Part shown: one piece after another, positions 1 through 8,713 of the stretch
Position numbering within the stretch: the first letter of the stretch is position 1
Layout of the letters: each line of letters begins with the position of its first letter
Source: Acidobacteriota bacterium
Lineage (GTDB): Bacteria > Acidobacteriota > Thermoanaerobaculia > Multivoradales > JBCCEF01
Assembly: GCA_039030395.1 (NCBI GenBank)
Contig: JBCCEF010000033.1
Span: forward strand, 1-32,322
Direction of reading: 5' to 3'
DNA length: 32,322 bases
Notes under the pieces: model-generated
What the model saw: only the letters and a program-made list of their open reading frames with translations
Databases searched by the model: none
Told to the model about the DNA's origin: nothing
Position numbers and translations under genes: made by a program

Positions 1-2
1 CT

Positions 3-701
3 GCCGCGGCGCTCGACGCGCAGTGGGAGGAGCTTCAGCAGGCGAAGGCCTCGCTGGACGACAAGCGCGCCGAGCTCGCTGCCGCTCGCGAGGCGGCCGA
101 GGCCGCGATGGAAGAGGCCGCGGAAGAGGTCGAGGGTGAGGCTGCCGGGGCCGGCAATGCCGCCGCGGACACCCTGGCTGCCCTCGAAACGGCGGTCGGA
201 GAAGCGACCGACTCCTTCAACGAACAGTTGGTGAATTTCATCAACAGCGACCCGCCGATCGAAGGCGAACCGCGCAGCGAGCGCCAGAACGCCGCCTTCG
301 CGATGAAGAGCGACGAGGACATCATGGTCGCTCAGGAGTACATCGACGATGGCGGCGACTACAAGCGCGCCATCAACATCTACCAGCAGGCCTTGATGGT
401 GGATCCGGACAACGAGCGTCTCCAGTCGCTGTTGGCCGAGGCCGAAGGTTTGCGCTTCATGACCGAGGAGCGCTTCGCCCAGGCCAAGAAAGGCATGACC
501 GAGGACGAGGTGCGCGAGGCTCTCGGCCCGGTCAACGTGCGCAACGTCCGCGAGTACGAAGACAAGGGCGCGACCGCCTGGTTCTATCCGACCGCCGAGA
601 ACGGCGCGGCGGCGGCGGTGTGGTACCGCCAGCAGGGTGGCGAGCTGAAGGTCTACGATCTGGACTTCGACTTTATCAAGCCGCAGGAGGAGGGGGCGTA
701 G
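3..701 (+). CDS. Coiled-coil/TPR protein with C-terminal BamE(SmpA)-like domain, 5' partial
   Basis: The reading frame is open to the left edge, so the true start lies outside the window; an internal ATG at 108 is probably not the start. What remains is about 232 residues. The first part is a charged, Ala/Glu/Lys-rich segment expected to form a coiled coil. A TPR-like helical pair follows (AQEYIDDGGDYKRAINIYQQ, then ALMVDPDNERLQSLLAEAEG). The last 70 residues contain KKGMTEDEVREALGPVNVRN followed by an aromatic W-F-Y strand, the signature of the BamE/SmpA/OmlA fold, where a GMT-x-x-x-V-x-x-x-LG helix precedes beta strands. BamE proteins support outer-membrane assembly, but this fold is reused widely, so an envelope role is only an inference. 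The gene ends 150 bp before rpsU and does not seem co-transcribed with it, because a promoter lies between them. Confidence 0.75.
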   Translation, partial: AAALDAQWEELQQAKASLDDKRAELAAAREAAEAAMEEAAEEVEGEAAGAGNAAADTLAALETAVGEATDSFNEQLVNFINSDPPIEGEPRSERQNAAFAMKSDEDIMVAQEYIDDGGDYKRAINIYQQALMVDPDNERLQSLLAEAEGLRFMTEERFAQAKKGMTEDEVREALGPVNVRNVREYEDKGATAWFYPTAENGAAAAVWYRQQGGELKVYDLDFDFIKPQEEGA

Positions 702-730
702 GCTTCGGCTGCGAACCCGCTTTGCCTGGC

Positions 731-759
731 TTGACGAGCCCGTTGAGATAGGCCAGAAT
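731..759 (+). promoter_or_regulatory. Sigma-70-type promoter for rpsU
   Basis: TTGACG at 731-736 and CAGAAT at 754-759 are separated by 17 nt, a good match to the housekeeping consensus. Transcription would start near 766, giving an rpsU leader of about 85 nt. This is a visual match only. Confidence 0.5.
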
Positions 760-835
760 CGAGGGCTCCGTCGTAGGTTCGGCTGCGACGAAATTTGTCA
801 GCGGTGCATACGAACCACGACGACACCGAACGAAA

Positions 836-844
836 AGAGGTGAT
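836..844 (+). promoter_or_regulatory. Strong Shine-Dalgarno sequence of rpsU
   Basis: AGAGGTGAT sits 6 nt before the ATG at 851. Together with the preceding A residues it matches the 16S rRNA 3' end over nearly its full anti-SD length, with one mismatch. It fixes the rpsU start. Confidence 0.75.
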
Positions 845-850
845 GAGTCC

Positions 851-1060
851 ATGCCGGTTGTGCAAGTCAGAGAGGACGAGAGCTTCGAGAACGCTCTGCG
901 TCGCTTCAAGCGCAAGGTTGAGAAGTCCGGGATCCTGACGGAGCTGCGAAAACGCCAGCACTTCGAGAAGCCTTCGGTCAAGCGGAAGCGCAAGGCCGTT
1001 CAGGCACGCAAGAAGATGCTTCGCAAGCTGTCCGAGGAGCGGCGTCAGGGCTTGGCCTGA
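851..1060 (+). CDS. rpsU: 30S ribosomal protein S21
   Basis: A 69-residue basic protein starting [20 protein letters not shown], with the S21 hallmarks: an N-terminal V-x-V-x-x-x-E-S-x-x-x-A-L-R-R-F-K block and a Lys/Arg-rich C-terminal helix ([16 protein letters not shown]). S21 is a late-assembling protein of the small subunit near the anti-Shine-Dalgarno region and helps initiation. It has its own promoter (731-759), an unusually strong ribosome binding site, and a hairpin terminator about 50 bp downstream. It opens the macromolecular-synthesis cluster, followed by mutS2, dnaG and rpoD. Length and composition are normal for the family. Confidence 0.97.
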   Translation: MPVVQVREDESFENALRRFKRKVEKSGILTELRKRQHFEKPSVKRKRKAVQARKKMLRKLSEERRQGLA

Positions 1061-1107
1061 CGACGTGGCCTCGGGAGCATGTCGCTGCGGCGGCAGGCTC
1101 GTTGAAG

Positions 1108-1145
1108 AACGGGAGCGGGGCGATATGCCCACGCTCCCGTTTCTC
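1108..1145 (+). terminator. Hairpin terminator after rpsU
   Basis: AACGGGAGCG (1108-1117) pairs with CGCTCCCGTT (1132-1141). An inner GGGC/GCCC pair encloses a GATAT loop, and one A is bulged. TTCTCGTTT follows. This looks like an intrinsic terminator or attenuator limiting readthrough from rpsU into mutS2-dnaG-rpoD, comparable in position to the terminator between rpsU and dnaG in Escherichia coli. Confidence 0.7.
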
Positions 1146-1148
1146 GTT

Positions 1149-1329
1149 TAGCCCTTCCTTCTCGTCAAGATTCTGCTGCGAGGACGTATGCACCAGCATC
1201 TGCTGTGTCTTTCGGTCCTCCGCTCCTCAACGTACTGCAAGTACGCCTACGTCGCTTCGGAACTCGACTTCCTTGCAGCTGCTAGCGCCTACGTCCTCTC
1301 GCGACGAACTCGATGAGAAGAAAGGGCTA
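1149..1329. repeat. 181-bp imperfect palindromic intergenic element
   Basis: A 40-nt arm at 1149-1188 (starting TAGCCCTTCCTTCTCGTC) is complementary to an equal-length arm at 1290-1329 (ending GAGAAGAAAGGGCTA). About 30 of 40 positions match and no gap is needed. The 101-nt interior has further partial pairing and a perfect tip hairpin GTACT-GCA-AGTAC. No credible gene lies inside. With the rpsU terminator, this is what fills the 295-bp gap 1061-1355. It resembles a MITE/REP-type element or a long structured leader of mutS2. The outer ends resemble the hemW-end palindrome at 30430-30495. Confidence 0.6.
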
Positions 1330-1355
1330 ATGATCGTTTCTTCGTCCGACTGTTT

Positions 1356-3830
1356 TTGACTCATTCACTGGTTGTCCAGAATCCCCGGGAAATATCGCCT
1401 TTGACCCAGCCGGAAGATCTAGAACCCAGCGTCGCCTCGCCGGCGACTCTCGAAGCGGTCGAGCTACCGAGCTTGTTGCGTCTGGTCGCCGAATTGGCGG
1501 CGACGGACAGCGGGCGGCGCCGGTTGCTGGAGCTTCGCCCCACCGGTGATCGCGAGATGCTCGCTGACCGGCGGCAGGCCTTCGAGGATGCCCGCCGCCT
1601 GCTCGCGGAGCGCCGGTTGGTGCCCTTCCTCGATCTCTCCGTCGAAGATCTACTGGAGCGCCTGCGAACGGATATTCCGCCTTTCGGGGGCGAAGAGCTG
1701 GTCGACTTGGCGGACGTCCTGCGGGCGGCCGTCGAGGCGGCGGAGCGCATTCGCGCCGCCGATCCACCGCTTGCCGCCTTCCGCGGGCGGGCCGAGGAGT
1801 TGGAAGACCTCTCCTCGCTGGTGCGCGATGTCCACGCCAAGCTCGACAAGAAGGGCGCCGTGCGGGACGACGCCAGCCCGCAGCTGACCCGCCTGCGCCA
1901 GCAGATTCGCGGCGCCCGCGACCAGGTCTACAACCAGCTCGGCACCTACGTCGGAGACCACGACGACCACCTGAGCGAGTCGACGGTGCCGATGCGCGGC
2001 GGGCGCCTGGTGGTGATGCTGCAGGCCGGCTCCCGGGGCCGCTTGCCGGGGCTGGTGCACGGCCGCTCGGGCTCCGGCAGGAGCTTCTACTTCGAGCCCC
2101 TGGAGGTGGTCGAGGCGAACAATACCTTGCAGCAGGCGGTGGAGGACGAAGAGGAAGAGCGCGCCCGCATTCTGCGCGACCTGCTGGCCGAGGCGCGCCG
2201 TCGGCGGCCGGCGGTGGAGGCCCACGCCGCCCTGTTGACGGACCTCGATGTGCAGCAGGCGGCGTTCCGATTCGCCGAGCAGGTGGAGGGCCGGTTGGTC
2301 GATCTCGCTGAGCGCCACGATCTCCACCTCGCCGGCGCCCGTCACCCGCTGCTCGATCCGCGCTTGGCGGAACTGCGCGAGCGAGCCCTCGGTCAGGCCG
2401 GCCACGGGGGCGAGGTGGTGCCTCTGGAGCTGACAATGTCGCCGGAGCTGCGGTCGTTGGTGCTCACCGGTCCCAACGCCGGCGGCAAGACCGTCGCTCT
2501 GAAGACCTTGGGTCTCCTGGTGTTGGCGAACCAGTGCGCCTTGCCGGTGCCGGCGGCTAGCGGCAGTCGCTTGCCGGTGCTCCGCCGGGTGGTTGCCACG
2601 GTCGGCGACGAGCAGGATCTGATGCGCGACCGGTCGACCTTCAGCGGCCGTCTCCTGCGTCTCGAAGAGGCCTGGCAGGCGGCGTCGCCGGACAGCCTGC
2701 TGCTGCTCGACGAACTGGGCTCCGGAACCGATCCGGCGGAGGGCTCCGCCCTCTCTACGGCGCTGCTCGAAGGTGTGACTCGGGCCGGCAGCCTGGCGCT
2801 GGTCACCACCCACCTGGCGCCGGTGGCGGCGGAGGCGATGGAGTTGGAGGGCGCCGGCTGCGCGGCGATGGAGTTCGACGGCGAGACCGGCCAACCGACC
2901 TTCCGCCTGCGTCCGGGTCCGCCCGGCGGCAGCGAAGCTCTAGCCCTCGCCCGGCGCCTCGGGCTGCCGGCGGAATGGCTCGACCGGGCCGAAGCGCGCC
3001 TCGATCCGGAGCATCGCGATCTGCGGCGGCTGATCGCCGAGATGGAGACCTTGAAGCGCGAAGCGGAAGAGGCGCGGGACGAGGCGCGTCAGCGGTCCGA
3101 CGAGGTGGCGGCGGAGCGCCAGGCCCTCGAAGAGGCGCGTCTCAGCCTGGAAGCGGAGCGCAGAGGAGTCGCCAGGCGTTCCCGGGCGGAGCTGGAGGAC
3201 TTTCGCCGCGAGACCCTCGCCAACCTGCGCCGCGAAACGGAGACCATTCGCCAACAGTTCGAAGCCGGGCGCCGCAAGAATCTGGAGGTCGAGGCGACCC
3301 AGCGGCTGTTCGAAGACGCGCCGGAGATCGAGGTCCCGCCATCCGGTGACGGCGCCGCGCCGGAGGTCGGCGACACGGTGCGCCACACCGCCTTCGGCTG
3401 GCAGGGCGTGCTGGAGAAGTTGAGCGGCGACCGGGCGGAGTTGAGCGTCAAGGGTAAGCGGGTGCGGTGTCGCCTCAAAGAGTTGGAGCGGGTGGCGCCG
3501 AAGAAGTCCCCGAAGAAGTTGAGGGGGCTGCGCAAGAGAACCGCCGCGGCCGGCGGCGCCTCGGATTTCGCCGGGTCGGAGGTCAACGGTGAATTGAAGC
3601 TTCTCGGGAGCCGCGTCGAGCCGGCCCTGGAAGAGCTGGATCGCTACCTCGATCGCGCCCTCCTCGCCGGCCGCAGTGAGGTGCGCATCGTTCACGGCCA
3701 CGGCACCGGCCGGCTACGCGACGCCGTCCGAGAGCATCTGCGGCGCCATCCGGCGGTCAACGGGCAGCGCTCCGGCGGCCGGCGCGAGGGCGGCGACGGC
3801 GCCACCGTGGCCGTGCTGCGGGGGGCCTGA
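1356..3830 (+). CDS. mutS2: Endonuclease MutS2
   Basis: An 824-residue MutS2-type protein. In order: helical core (about 30-340); MutS ATPase with Walker A TGPNAGGKT near residue 372 and Walker B LLLLDELGSGTDP near 450; a long charged coiled coil (about 560-650); a KOW-like strand region (VGDTVRHTAFGWQGVLEKL); and a C-terminal Smr domain (about 742-824) with the HGHGTG motif near 778. It lacks the MutS mismatch-recognition domain. MutS2 acts on branched DNA and limits recombination, and in some bacteria rescues collided ribosomes. The LDLR motif at the start of the Smr domain, linked to nuclease activity, reads LKLL here. The start is uncertain: TTG at 1356, or TTG at 1401 closer to where homology begins; neither has a clear ribosome binding site. 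dnaG follows after 4 bp. Confidence 0.93.
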   Translation: MTHSLVVQNPREISPLTQPEDLEPSVASPATLEAVELPSLLRLVAELAATDSGRRRLLELRPTGDREMLADRRQAFEDARRLLAERRLVPFLDLSVEDLLERLRTDIPPFGGEELVDLADVLRAAVEAAERIRAADPPLAAFRGRAEELEDLSSLVRDVHAKLDKKGAVRDDASPQLTRLRQQIRGARDQVYNQLGTYVGDHDDHLSESTVPMRGGRLVVMLQAGSRGRLPGLVHGRSGSGRSFYFEPLEVVEANNTLQQAVEDEEEERARILRDLLAEARRRRPAVEAHAALLTDLDVQQAAFRFAEQVEGRLVDLAERHDLHLAGARHPLLDPRLAELRERALGQAGHGGEVVPLELTMSPELRSLVLTGPNAGGKTVALKTLGLLVLANQCALPVPAASGSRLPVLRRVVATVGDEQDLMRDRSTFSGRLLRLEEAWQAASPDSLLLLDELGSGTDPAEGSALSTALLEGVTRAGSLALVTTHLAPVAAEAMELEGAGCAAMEFDGETGQPTFRLRPGPPGGSEALALARRLGLPAEWLDRAEARLDPEHRDLRRLIAEMETLKREAEEARDEARQRSDEVAAERQALEEARLSLEAERRGVARRSRAELEDFRRETLANLRRETETIRQQFEAGRRKNLEVEATQRLFEDAPEIEVPPSGDGAAPEVGDTVRHTAFGWQGVLEKLSGDRAELSVKGKRVRCRLKELERVAPKKSPKKLRGLRKRTAAAGGASDFAGSEVNGELKLLGSRVEPALEELDRYLDRALLAGRSEVRIVHGHGTGRLRDAVREHLRRHPAVNGQRSGGRREGGDGATVAVLRGA

Positions 3831-3834
3831 GCGG

Positions 3835-5640
3835 GTGGCCTTCGGCAACATCGACTTGACGCCGCAGCTCGTGCAGGCGGTGCGCGACGCCATCGACATT
3901 GTCGACATTGCCGCCGACCACACTCGCTTGACCCCCAAAGGGCAGCGCCACGAAGGCCTTTGTCCGCTGCACAAAGAAAAGACTCCATCCTTCAGCGTCG
4001 ACCCGGATCGTGGGCTCTACTACTGCTTTGGCTGCGGCGCCGGTGGCGACGCGATCAAGCTGCACATGGAGTTGTCCGGCGATGACTTCCCGGCGGCCAT
4101 CGAGTCTCTGGCGCTGCGCTACGGCGTGCCGATCACCGCCCGCAAGAATCGCCGCCGCAAGGGCGACGAAGCGGACATCGAGGGCGCCCTGGCGGCGGCC
4201 GAGGAGTTCTTCCGGGACCGCCTGATGAAATCGAAGGCGGCCTATGAGTACTTGCGGCGGCGGCGTATTCCGGAGGAGCTGATCGAGCGCTTCGGCCTGG
4301 GCTATGCGCCGGACGGCTGGCAGCACATGCTCGATGCCCTGCGCGGCAAGGTGGGGGCGAAGGACCTGATCGCCGCCGGTCTCGCCGGCCGGTCGAAGAA
4401 GAGCGGCGACCTGTATGATCGCTTCCGCCACCGGCTGATGTTCCCCATCCACAACACTTCCGGCCGGCTAGTGGGTTTCGGCGGCCGCACCCTGGGGGAC
4501 GACAAGGCCAAGTACATCAACACTCGCGAGACGGACCGCTTCCACAAAGGTACCCTCCTGTACGGCCTGTTCCAGGCGCGCCGGGCGGCCCGGGAGACCG
4601 GGCGGGTGGTGTTGACGGAGGGCTACTTCGACGTCATCGCCGCCGCCGCCGCCGGCTTCGATGCCTCGGTGGCGAGCATGGGCACCTCCCTCACCGCCGA
4701 TCAAGCGCACTTGATCGGACGCTTCGCCGAAGAAGTGGTGATCGGCTACGACGGCGATCGGGCCGGCGAGGAGGCCTTCCGCCGCTCGTTGCCGATCCTG
4801 CTGGCGGAGGGCCTGGCGGTCTACCGGGCTTCCTTCGGCGAAGGGCACGATCCGGATTCCCTGCGCCTCGCAGACGGGGAAAAGGCGGTCGCCCGGGCGA
4901 TCGATCACGCGCCGGACGGCATTCTGGCGGAGATCGAGCGCCTGACGCCGCCGGGGGTCACCGGGGAGCCCCAGGCTCAGGCCCGGGCGGCTCGCGAAGT
5001 GGTCACTCTGCTGCGCCCGATCCCCGACGCGGTGCTGCGCTACGGCTACCTCAATCGCGCCGCCGGGCGGCTGGACCTACCCGTCGAGGTGCTGGGAAAG
5101 GGGCAGGTCGAAGCATCGCGGGAAGCCCGCTTTCGCTCCGGTCCACAGCCGCAGGAACGAGAGGGGGAGCGCCCGCTGGCGCCGCCGGGGCCGGTTCGCA
5201 GTACCGAAGAACGCGTGCTGCGCCAGCTCCTGAGCGGCGAGTCGGAGATCCCGTCCGCCGAGGCGCTGCCGCCGCCGGAAGTTTTCCTCGATCCCCAATG
5301 TAGGAATATTTTCCGTGTTTTCTGCACTCTATATAGAGAGAACGGCGAGGCACCGGCCTCCGATGCCGTTCTGGCGGGACTTCAAGGTCCCGCTAGGGGA
5401 CAAGGAACGGGAGAAGTTGACCGTTTCGCACTGGTTTTGTTACAAACGTCGTTTGGCTCCGAAGGTCCCGGACTCGAAGAGTCCTTGGGACTTTTGACGC
5501 GTCGATGGCGCCAAGGGCGTCTCAAAGAGCTTGCGCGAGAAATCCAGGAGGCCCAAAAAGCGGCTGACGCGGAACGCCTCGACCGTCTCGTGAGGGAGAA
5601 AACGGAGCTCAGCCATCTCGTACATGGCGGCCGGCCCTGA
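3835..5640 (+). CDS. dnaG: DNA primase
   Basis: About 601 residues from the GTG at 3835, chosen because the primase N-terminus starts here and because it lies 4 bp after the mutS2 stop, implying co-translation. The CHC2 zinc finger is complete (C43, H46, C64, C67; CPLHKEKTPSF and YYCFGCGAGG). The TOPRIM catalytic core has the acidic TEGYFD motif (about 259-264) and YDGDRAG (about 304-310). The C-terminal part, after about residue 450, should contain the DnaB-helicase-binding domain. The enzyme makes RNA primers at the replication fork. Inside the 3' third lie an AT-rich patch with a TATA-containing palindrome and two hairpins (annotated separately), which may affect expression of rpoD 99 bp downstream. 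The reading frame is intact across them. Confidence 0.95.
   Translation: MAFGNIDLTPQLVQAVRDAIDIVDIAADHTRLTPKGQRHEGLCPLHKEKTPSFSVDPDRGLYYCFGCGAGGDAIKLHMELSGDDFPAAIESLALRYGVPITARKNRRRKGDEADIEGALAAAEEFFRDRLMKSKAAYEYLRRRRIPEELIERFGLGYAPDGWQHMLDALRGKVGAKDLIAAGLAGRSKKSGDLYDRFRHRLMFPIHNTSGRLVGFGGRTLGDDKAKYINTRETDRFHKGTLLYGLFQARRAARETGRVVLTEGYFDVIAAAAAGFDASVASMGTSLTADQAHLIGRFAEEVVIGYDGDRAGEEAFRRSLPILLAEGLAVYRASFGEGHDPDSLRLADGEKAVARAIDHAPDGILAEIERLTPPGVTGEPQAQARAAREVVTLLRPIPDAVLRYGYLNRAAGRLDLPVEVLGKGQVEASREARFRSGPQPQEREGERPLAPPGPVRSTEERVLRQLLSGESEIPSAEALPPPEVFLDPQCRNIFRVFCTLYRENGEAPASDAVLAGLQGPARGQGTGEVDRFALVLLQTSFGSEGPGLEESLGLLTRRWRQGRLKELAREIQEAQKAADAERLDRLVREKTELSHLVHGGRP
5309..5338 (+). promoter_or_regulatory. 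Possible intragenic promoter/operator in dnaG
   Basis: A local AT-rich island in GC-rich coding sequence contains the perfect 12-bp palindrome CTCTATATAGAG (5327-5338), including the -10-like TATAGA (5332-5337). The -35 position, 17 nt upstream, is weak (TTTTCC). In E. coli an internal dnaG promoter drives rpoD under heat shock; this could be a counterpart. Promoter activity is inferred, the palindrome is seen. Confidence 0.35.
5374..5393 (+). other. Perfect hairpin inside dnaG
   Basis: GCGGGAC (5374-5380) and GTCCCGC (5387-5393) form a perfect 7-bp stem with a 6-nt loop TTCAAG, within the coding sequence. Confidence 0.5.
5462..5495 (+). terminator. Terminator-like hairpin inside the dnaG 3' region
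   Basis: GGACTC (5470-5475) and GAGTCC (5479-5484) form a perfect inner stem around a GAA loop. After a 2-nt bulge, GTCCC (5465-5469) pairs with GGGAC (5487-5491), and the outer A/T and G/T pairs run into the tract TTTT (5492-5495). A GC-rich stem followed by U residues is the form of an intrinsic terminator or pause site. It lies about 150 bp before the dnaG stop and upstream of rpoD. Confidence 0.45.
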
Positions 5641-5739
5641 AGGGTGGTCGCCGGCACCGTCTGCCGACGCGCTCGCTGCGCTCGCCATTGGCCGCCCGAG
5701 CGTTGTGTTTGGTAGCGGCCTTCGATTTGAGGGAATCTT

Positions 5740-7473
<1,734 letters not shown>

Positions 7474-7479
7474 GGAGCG

Positions 7480-7539
7480 CTAGCAGGCTGCTGACGACGC
7501 GCTTCGCGCATGATTTCAGCAGCGCTGCTAGATGTTTTT
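7480..7539 (+). terminator. Intrinsic terminator after rpoD
   Basis: CTAGCAGGCTGCTGA (7480-7494) pairs with TCAGCAGCGCTGCTAG (7516-7531) with one bulge. An inner GCGC-TTC-GCGC hairpin closes the loop, and five T (7535-7539) follow. The left arm is matched at 14 of 15 positions by the hflX upstream junction (minus strand, about 14894-14880), so the arm may belong to a dispersed repeat. Confidence 0.75.
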
Positions 7540-7680
7540 CCAGGGGGCTAGGCGCCCCGCCCGCGGTCCGCCCCTCGTCTGAAAAGACTCGTCTTTTCAG
7601 GCTCACCCCGGTCTCCGGCGCCTATAGCGTCGCCTCGCCCCTCGGGCTCGGAGCGCCGCTCCGTTCCCCCTCGGACGAAT
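7540..7680. other. Intergenic spacer with a perfect inverted repeat
   Basis: No coding potential is evident between the rpoD terminator and the tRNA promoter. The stretch contains TGAAAAGAC (7580-7588) and its exact complement GTCTTTTCA (7591-7599) separated by 2 nt, suggesting a protein-binding palindrome more than an RNA hairpin, since no U tract follows. Confidence 0.4.
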
Positions 7681-7710
7681 TTGACAGATCCCCTCGTGAA
7701 GGCCTAAAAT
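7681..7710 (+). promoter_or_regulatory. Sigma-70 promoter of tRNA-Asn
   Basis: A perfect TTGACA (7681-7686) is followed after 18 nt by TAAAAT (7705-7710). The predicted start near 7717 lies about 28 nt before the tRNA. This is the best promoter match in the window. Confidence 0.8.
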
Positions 7711-7744
7711 TCGCGGCTCGGGCGCGTTGTACTCAAGCCCATAC

Positions 7745-7819
7745 TCCTGGGTAGCTCAGCGGTAGAGCGGTCGGCTGTTAACCGATTGGTCGGGGGTTCA
7801 AATCCCTCCCCAGGAGCCA
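7745..7819 (+). tRNA. tRNA-Asn(GTT)
   Basis: A complete cloverleaf: acceptor stem TCCTGGG/CCCAGGA, D stem GCTC/GAGC, anticodon stem GTCGG/CCGAT around the loop CTGTTAA with anticodon GTT (7777-7779), T stem with GGTTCAAAT, discriminator G and an encoded CCA (7817-7819). The G73 discriminator fits tRNA-Asn identity. It reads asparagine codons AAC and AAU. A T-rich run follows directly, and the next gene starts 82 bp later. Confidence 0.97.
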
Positions 7820-7901
7820 TTTCTTTTCCCCAGCGGTGCCCAGCCTCTCCCCCCTCTCCGAGGCTCGAAGCCGTCGCTTTAGCACCCCGGAGGTTGCCGC
7901 G

Positions 7902-8651
7902 ATGTTCGAAATCATCGATCACGACTCGATTCGGGAACTGCGCCTGGCGCGACCGCCGGTCAACGCCCTCAGTCCCGAGCTGATCGCCGGCCTGCGCAAG
8001 GCGATCGAGGACGCTCCCGGCATGGGGGTGGAAGCGATCATGCTGTCCGGCCGCCCGGGGATGTTCTCCGCCGGTCTCGACGTGCCGCTGCTGCTGGGTC
8101 TGGATCGCGACGCCATCGCGCCGTTCCTCGAGAACCTCTTCGGCCTGATGCGGGCCATCGCCCTGTCGCCGGTGCCGGTGGCGGCGGCGGTGACCGGGCA
8201 CAGCCCGGCCGGTGGCGCCATCATGGCGATCTTCTGCGACTATCGGGTGATGGCCGAGGGCTCCTACAAGATCGGTTTCAACGAGGTGGAGGTCGGTTTG
8301 CCGGTGCCCGGCGTCGTGTACACCGCTCTCGCCCGCCGCGTCGGCGCTCGGCACGCCGAGCGCTTGTGTTTGCACGGATCCCTGATCTCCGCCGACGAAG
8401 CCTTCAAGCTGGGCTTTGTCGACGAGCTGACGGTGGCGGAAAAGGTCGCAGACCGTGCGCTGCACTGGTGCCGGCAACTGCTGGCGCTGCCTCCGGCGGC
8501 GGTCCAGAAGACTCGAGAGGTCACCCGGGCGGACCTCCATCGAGCCTTCGACGAGCTGGAATTCCAGCTCGACTCCTTTGTCGAAGCCTGGTTCAGCGAC
8601 GAAACCCAGGGAGCGATGCGGGCGCTAGTCGAGCGCCTGGCGGCGCGCTAG
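7902..8651 (+). CDS. Enoyl-CoA hydratase/isomerase family protein
   Basis: 249 residues from ATG 7902, chosen because GGAGGT (7889-7894) precedes it by 7 nt; an upstream in-frame ATG at 7836 lies next to the tRNA and lacks conserved sequence. This is a crotonase-fold protein: an oxyanion-hole segment with MFSAGLDVPLL, a second one with GHSPAGGAIMAIFCDYRVMA, then YKIGFNEVEVGLPVP. The SAGLD and NEVEVGLPVP elements and the short C-terminus look more like delta3-delta2-enoyl-CoA isomerases than classical hydratases, so a role in auxiliary beta-oxidation of unsaturated acyl-CoAs is plausible. This assignment within the superfamily is tentative. The E1 dehydrogenase gene follows after 62 bp on the same strand, consistent with fatty-acid or branched-chain catabolism. 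Confidence 0.9.
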   Translation: MFEIIDHDSIRELRLARPPVNALSPELIAGLRKAIEDAPGMGVEAIMLSGRPGMFSAGLDVPLLLGLDRDAIAPFLENLFGLMRAIALSPVPVAAAVTGHSPAGGAIMAIFCDYRVMAEGSYKIGFNEVEVGLPVPGVVYTALARRVGARHAERLCLHGSLISADEAFKLGFVDELTVAEKVADRALHWCRQLLALPPAAVQKTREVTRADLHRAFDELEFQLDSFVEAWFSDETQGAMRALVERLAAR

Positions 8652-8713
8652 CCAGAGAGGGCGGCCTCGGAAGAATCAATGGCCTCAGAATCGAAACCCA
8701 CAAGATCGAACTC

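Noticed and set aside
1327-2436. A 369-codon minus-strand frame opposite mutS2
   Set aside because: It is Arg/Pro/Ala-rich without domains, typical of an antisense shadow in GC-rich genes.
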